DNA of 64,000 nucleotides, taken from positions 1-64,000 of the forward strand of contig JAFWGQ010000069.1 in the NCBI GenBank assembly GCA_017512365.1, read 5' to 3'. The notes below the pieces were generated by a model. The model ran no database searches, was not told where the DNA came from, and saw nothing but the letters and a program-made list of their open reading frames with translations. Positions 59,948 through 64,000 of this stretch are shown here, piece by piece. The stretch is from Mogibacterium sp. GTDB lineage: Bacteria > Bacillota > Clostridia > Peptostreptococcales > Anaerovoracaceae. Positions within the stretch are counted from its first letter, which is position 1; each line of letters begins with the position of its first letter. A program made the translations under genes and the position numbers.

Positions 59948-61234
59948 CTATGTCTGCGATGACACCACGATCTCTCTGGCTGTAAGGTATTTCCTCATGT
60001 TGGCGGTCTTTGAGAACAGCTCGTAGTAGCCGTCCTTCGTGCTGAAGAGCAGCCTGCCCGCGACCACCATCATCATCTCTTCTATATCTCCGAATCTGAA
60101 GCTTCGTTCTCCTATACCGAGAACGAAGTCCCCGCCCTCACATGCGAGAGTCAGCCTGCCGCGCGCGGCTTCTTTCGCGCTGTGGTCGCTGCCGATCTCC
60201 GAGAGCACTACGTCTTCGTCCCCGAATATCTCCGCGGCATCCCCCCGCGCCGGCTCCTCTTCTTTTTCGGAAGCCGGCTCCGCCGCTTTTTTCTCCGCTT
60301 CGAGCAGCGACGCCAGAAGCTTTCTGTCCGCCTCTTCCCAGTCAGCGATCGTCTCAAAGGGCCCTGGCTGTTCGAAGAAGCCGGTGTCCTCCAGCTTCAG
60401 GCTGAAGCCGCAGCTGCAGCTTATCCTGTCTCCGGAGGTCCTCAGGCTTCCGATGCGCCTGCACTCCGGACAGCTGCACACGGCCCTTTCGAGCCCCTCT
60501 GCGCTGCCGCCCCTGCTGCACCTGAACCTGACCGGTCCTCCCGGCTGAGACTTCTGCCATTCCCAGACATTGAAGTTCAGGTCGCCCTCGATGGCCTTTT
60601 CGATCTCTTCATCGGTCATCGCCCCGAGAGTCTCCGGGCTGTAGACATTCACCGGATGCCCGTACACTCTGCCCTTCCTCGGGCTGTACGCCCACCGGGG
60701 CTGAGCCAGATAGGCGCCCTCGATCCTGTAGGTGACGAGCGTCGCCCCGCAGCTCCTGATGAGCCCTGCCGTGGACGGTCGTACCTCAAGAGACACGCCG
60801 TCCCAGGTCTGTTCGCCCTCCGGCGCAAGGAATATGGATTCGCCCCTGCGCACCCTCTTTATAACGGCGAGCGCGGTGCGGTTGGCGTTCCTTCCCTTCT
60901 GATGAGGGATTATCGAATTATATTTAGTGAGGAAGGCTCCCCACTTCGGATCTCTCACGACAGTCTCGCTCGCTATGAAAGTGAGAGGTCTGCGCCTGAA
61001 GGCTGCTCCGGCAAAAAGCGGGTCATAGGCGCAGGCGTGATTGATGCACACTATGAGCGGCCCGTCTATGTCATCCGGCTCGAAGCTCCTGTCGCAGCTG
61101 TAGTTGAAGCGGGCCTTCAGGAATACGCCAAGAGGCGGTGTGGCGATCCTGTAGAATCTTTCACGCCGCCTCCGGTCTTTGTCTCTTGTTGTATTATCGC
61201 TCTGCTTTCCCATACACCCCTGCATTCGCAGCAT
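59948..61234 (-). CDS. PlsC-type acyltransferase with zinc-ribbon extension (428 aa)
   Basis: Start taken at 61234, where ATG overlaps the stop of the upstream permease gene as TGATG; a downstream ATG at 61213 has AGGGG close to it. The acyltransferase part has NHACAYD (His66-x4-Asp71), the catalytic motif, and APEGEQTW. After about residue 205 come an unusual cysteine cluster CSCPEC ... CSCGF (about 255-280), a zinc-ribbon-like pair, then an acidic linker and a beta-rich C-terminal domain of about 75 residues. Acyl transfer to lysophosphatidate is the family reaction, but this extended form may have another acceptor. Confidence 0.8.
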   Translation of the reverse strand: MLRMQGCMGKQSDNTTRDKDRRRRERFYRIATPPLGVFLKARFNYSCDRSFEPDDIDGPLIVCINHACAYDPLFAGAAFRRRPLTFIASETVVRDPKWGAFLTKYNSIIPHQKGRNANRTALAVIKRVRRGESIFLAPEGEQTWDGVSLEVRPSTAGLIRSCGATLVTYRIEGAYLAQPRWAYSPRKGRVYGHPVNVYSPETLGAMTDEEIEKAIEGDLNFNVWEWQKSQPGGPVRFRCSRGGSAEGLERAVCSCPECRRIGSLRTSGDRISCSCGFSLKLEDTGFFEQPGPFETIADWEEADRKLLASLLEAEKKAAEPASEKEEEPARGDAAEIFGDEDVVLSEIGSDHSAKEAARGRLTLACEGGDFVLGIGERSFRFGDIEEMMMVVAGRLLFSTKDGYYELFSKTANMRKYLTAREIVVSSQT

Positions 61235-64000
61235 CACGCTATGTCTCTGAGGTTTAGGTCCCTGACCTTCCTGTAGACGAAACTGTTGATGATGAATGCG
61301 AACAAGGCCTCGAGGCCTATCGCAATGGCCCACGCGGCAACGTTGAACGACTTGACAAACTCGAGGTCAGGCTGCTGCAGGACCGTGATCACGGCCGGGG
61401 TGATGACCGCTCCCAGCAGCACGCCGAGGATTATTCCGCCGGCAGTCGTCAGGACAGACTCCTGCGTGAGGTATCCCTTGCATTCCCTGACCGTGAAGCC
61501 GTTGACCCTCATGACCGTAAGCTCGGTCTTCTTTCTCATCAGATAGATATTGGCCAGATTCGTCAGTATCATGAAGGACATCAGTATCGCTATGGACGTA
61601 GTGACTATGACGAGTATGAGGAAGAGCATGGATGCAGACTCAAACTTAACCCTGAAATCATCCTTTCCCGAGAACGAGATATCGTCGCTCACCTTAAGCA
61701 GTTCATCCTCGACCGCGTTGATGTCCGCGCCGTTCAGTTTGATAAAGTAGCAGTTGGCCTTGTTCACATCGCCGAATATCGATTTGTACGCCGCAGGCGA
61801 GCACACGACGGTCCTTCCCACATAGTTTATGAAGGTCCCTTTGATCTCAGCATCGTGTTCCCTCAGCGAATCATCGAGCACCGGCAGCATGTCGCCCTCC
61901 ATCATGTCGTAGCTCTCGTGCATCCTCTTCTGTATGAGTATACCGTCTTCAGGCAGCTCGACATCTTTGCCCGTGATGTCGGTGATGCCGTAGAACTCTG
62001 ATACCCTCTCGGGATTCGCGCATATCAGGGTGACACCGTCGAGTCTTCCGTTCCATTTATAGAGAGTCTTTGAATACGTGGCAGGCATGAAGTCGGCGTC
62101 GTTCTTTTCGAGCACCGCAACAAGCTCTGCTTCGTCATCCCCGCTTACATCCTTGTTCATGTCCATGCGCAGATCGTATCTGTTGACAACAGTCTCCTCC
62201 ATGTCCATCATGCCGTCGTACGCCGCTTTGATCGAGATGCCCAGTCCGATGAGCATGCAGCTGAAGCCTATGATGGCGATGGTGATGATCACGCGGGCTC
62301 TGTCCTGTATCATGTTGCGGATTATGAGGCGTGAATACAGCGTTTTGCCTGTCGACGATTTCCTTTCTGTCCTTTCTTTCTTCTTCTTCTTTTCTCTCTT
62401 GAGAACAGCGCCGTTCATGAGCATGGACGCCGGGCTCCTCAGGATATCCAGGCATGCTATGACGCTCGCCAGTACCGTTACGGCGATGATGAGCAGAGAG
62501 AACAGTATCGTCGGCAGCGGCAGGATGATGCTCTTTGACACGCCGATCGGATAAAGGCCTGAGGCCTCGTACATCATCTGTATGAAGTCAGCAAGCAGGA
62601 TCGAGATCGTTACTGCGAGCAGGTCTCCGACCGCTGCGGCAGAGGTTCCGAAGAGCAGATATTTGCCGAGGATCTCTTTCTTATGGAAGCCAAAAGCCTT
62701 CGTCGTGCCCACGAGAGTCTTCTGTTCATCTATTATTATCACCAGGGTCGAGAAGCATACTATCGCCGTAATGAGAGTGAACAGTATACCGAACACCACA
62801 CCCATGCTCTCGATCGCAGCGGTGTTGGTATCCATGTCGACATAGCCCGCATTGCCCTTTCTGTCGATCACTATATATTCGCACTTCCGTATGTTATTGA
62901 CCGATTTCTTTGCCTCTGCAAGCTTCTTTTCGGCCTTCTCACGGTTCACGGCGAGCAGTTCTACCGCCTCAGCGAGCTTGCCCTCGTATTTAGTCTTTTC
63001 GGAATAGTACTCAGCCCATCCGGCCTTTATCTTGCTTTCAGCATCAGCCTTCTTTGACGCGAACTCAGCCTTACCGTCTTTGAGCTGCTTCTTCCTCTTG
63101 TTGAGTTCTTTCCGGCCGTCATCGATCTTCTTCTGATAAGACGCGATCTCCTTTTCGCCGTCGGCGATCTTTTCCTCTGCAGCCCACAGCTGTTCCACGA
63201 GGGATTTGACGGCGTCACAGCAGGCTATCGCTATGCTCCTCATCTTTTCATAGCTCGCGATATCTCCGGACAGCGCCATTGACCAGGCATCATCGATGAA
63301 ATCGTCATAGCTGTAGCCCTGTATGGCTTTTACAGCAGCGATGGCTTTTTCGAAGCTGATCTCCGGATACTTCTTTTCAAGCTCTTCCAGATTGCTGAGG
63401 ACCTGCGGATCCTGAGCCTCATCGAACGCTTTTTTGAACGTATCCTCATGGGTCACGATGTACAGGCCCAGAGTCCTTGCAGCAGTCGTTACGGCGGGAT
63501 CATCTGCCCCTTTTTCTTTTATCAGCTTGTCGAAATCAGCGATCATGTCCTCCGTCTCTTTGACCGCATCATACATTTCCTTTATTTTTTCGTCGCTGCC
63601 GAGACGTTCCTTGAGGTCTTTGATCTTGGCCTTGCCGTCTTCAAGCTTTTCTTTGTTTTTATCGAGCTCTTTCTGACCGTCCTTCAGCTTCTTTTCGTAC
63701 TGCTCTATCGTGATCTCGCCTTTTTTGAACAGCTTCGTGTACTTGTCCGTCTCTTTGTCGAGTGTTTTCTGCGCATCGTTCAGCTTGTTCCTGCCGTCCG
63801 CGAGCTTTGAGTCGAGCTCTGCCTGTCCGGCATCGATCTGAGCCTGGGCATCAGCGAGCTTCTGCTCTGCCTCCGCCCACTTTTTGTCTATCTCCGCATT
63901 GGCCTGGGCTTTGACCTCGTTGGTCCTGTCGACCTCGAGCTCTTCGGCGAGCTTTTCGAGAGCCTTTCTTGTCGACGCGGTCTCTTCGAAGTATTCCTCG
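61234..64000 (-). CDS. FtsX-type ABC transporter permease with long coiled coil (partial, runs off right edge)
   Basis: The frame stays open to position 64000, so the N-terminus is missing; about 921 residues are visible. The first 330 visible residues, after the edge, are a long coiled coil of Lys/Glu/Ala-rich heptads (e.g. KKLKDGQKELDKNKEKLEDG), outside the membrane. A membrane span, then VVFGILFTLITAIVCFSTLVI and three further spans, with a second FtsX repeat (LFLILVIVTTSIAILMSFMIL) at the end, plus the family TLVGTTKAFGFHKKEILGKY segment. This is the MacB/FtsX organisation, used by exporters and by cell-wall regulators. The ATPase partner is expected outside the window. Stop overlaps the acyltransferase start. 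Confidence 0.85.
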   Translation of the reverse strand, partial: EEYFEETASTRKALEKLAEELEVDRTNEVKAQANAEIDKKWAEAEQKLADAQAQIDAGQAELDSKLADGRNKLNDAQKTLDKETDKYTKLFKKGEITIEQYEKKLKDGQKELDKNKEKLEDGKAKIKDLKERLGSDEKIKEMYDAVKETEDMIADFDKLIKEKGADDPAVTTAARTLGLYIVTHEDTFKKAFDEAQDPQVLSNLEELEKKYPEISFEKAIAAVKAIQGYSYDDFIDDAWSMALSGDIASYEKMRSIAIACCDAVKSLVEQLWAAEEKIADGEKEIASYQKKIDDGRKELNKRKKQLKDGKAEFASKKADAESKIKAGWAEYYSEKTKYEGKLAEAVELLAVNREKAEKKLAEAKKSVNNIRKCEYIVIDRKGNAGYVDMDTNTAAIESMGVVFGILFTLITAIVCFSTLVIIIDEQKTLVGTTKAFGFHKKEILGKYLLFGTSAAAVGDLLAVTISILLADFIQMMYEASGLYPIGVSKSIILPLPTILFSLLIIAVTVLASVIACLDILRSPASMLMNGAVLKREKKKKKERTERKSSTGKTLYSRLIIRNMIQDRARVIITIAIIGFSCMLIGLGISIKAAYDGMMDMEETVVNRYDLRMDMNKDVSGDDEAELVAVLEKNDADFMPATYSKTLYKWNGRLDGVTLICANPERVSEFYGITDITGKDVELPEDGILIQKRMHESYDMMEGDMLPVLDDSLREHDAEIKGTFINYVGRTVVCSPAAYKSIFGDVNKANCYFIKLNGADINAVEDELLKVSDDISFSGKDDFRVKFESASMLFLILVIVTTSIAILMSFMILTNLANIYLMRKKTELTVMRVNGFTVRECKGYLTQESVLTTAGGIILGVLLGAVITPAVITVLQQPDLEFVKSFNVAAWAIAIGLEALFAFIINSFVYRKVRDLNLRDIA

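Overview
The window looks like chromosome of an anaerobic, Gram-positive Clostridia-type bacterium. The evidence is a glycine decarboxylase P protein split into two subunits (gcvPA/gcvPB), an LPXTG-like surface protein, a YukD/EssC/WXG100 secretion locus, DUF1846 and DUF1934 proteins, and strong AGGAGG ribosome sites. Most housekeeping genes are GC-rich (60-base line at 54421: 44 of 60 G+C by hand count). The secretion-effector part is AT-rich (line at 32101: 16 of 60). I cannot assign genus or species.

Layout. 1-4.2 kb: two structured intergenic repeats, two tiny membrane proteins and a beta-helix surface protein. 4.2-12.1 kb: DUF1846 and DUF1934 proteins, an HtrA protease, ispE with a GntR regulator, and cvpA-tadA with an Ig-like secreted protein. 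12.3-22.6 kb: glycine cleavage operon gcvT-gcvH-gcvPA-gcvPB, two tandem membrane GGDEF proteins, then convergent lplA and lpdA, which supply the lipoyl modification and the L protein to the same complex, and a DUF937 protein. 22.7-27.7 kb: C_GCAxxG_C_C protein, prmA, a membrane protein divergent from a TetR regulator, and tyrS behind a tyrosine-codon leader peptide and a terminator, which reads as a classical ribosome-mediated attenuator. 27.7-28.9 kb: a secreted protein with an FnIII-like end.

29.4-51.3 kb: a large minus-strand type VII secretion locus. In transcription order it has a membrane FHA protein, PP2C phosphatase, Ser/Thr kinase, a membrane protein with four ETxxL repeats, a 1941-residue Ig-repeat surface protein, a DUF6382-FHA protein, a TadZ/CpaE-like ATPase, a YukD/EsaB ubiquitin-like protein, EssC, a WXG100 protein, an M16-like protein without a zinc motif, and an LXG effector cassette with small partner, coiled-coil, lipoprotein and DUF3592 genes. 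I saw no EsaA, EssA or recognisable EssB. Thr-x-x-Leu motifs occur four times in the FHA linker and four times in the repeat protein, so the kinase, phosphatase and FHA proteins may form a phospho-threonine assembly circuit around the secretion ATPase. The likely promoter upstream lies inside an inverted repeat resembling sites around two neighbouring XRE-type regulators.

51.5-64 kb: the two regulators (one LexA/CI-like but with Arg in place of the catalytic Lys), then rpiB, upp, tsaC/sua5, prfA and rpmE. A 1-kb gene-poor stretch follows with a third copy of the structured repeat, a tiny ORF and an array of TGTACAC motifs leading into a PD-(D/E)XK nuclease-like gene. The window ends with a GltS-type symporter, a PlsC-like acyltransferase with a zinc-ribbon extension, and an FtsX-type permease that runs off the right edge.
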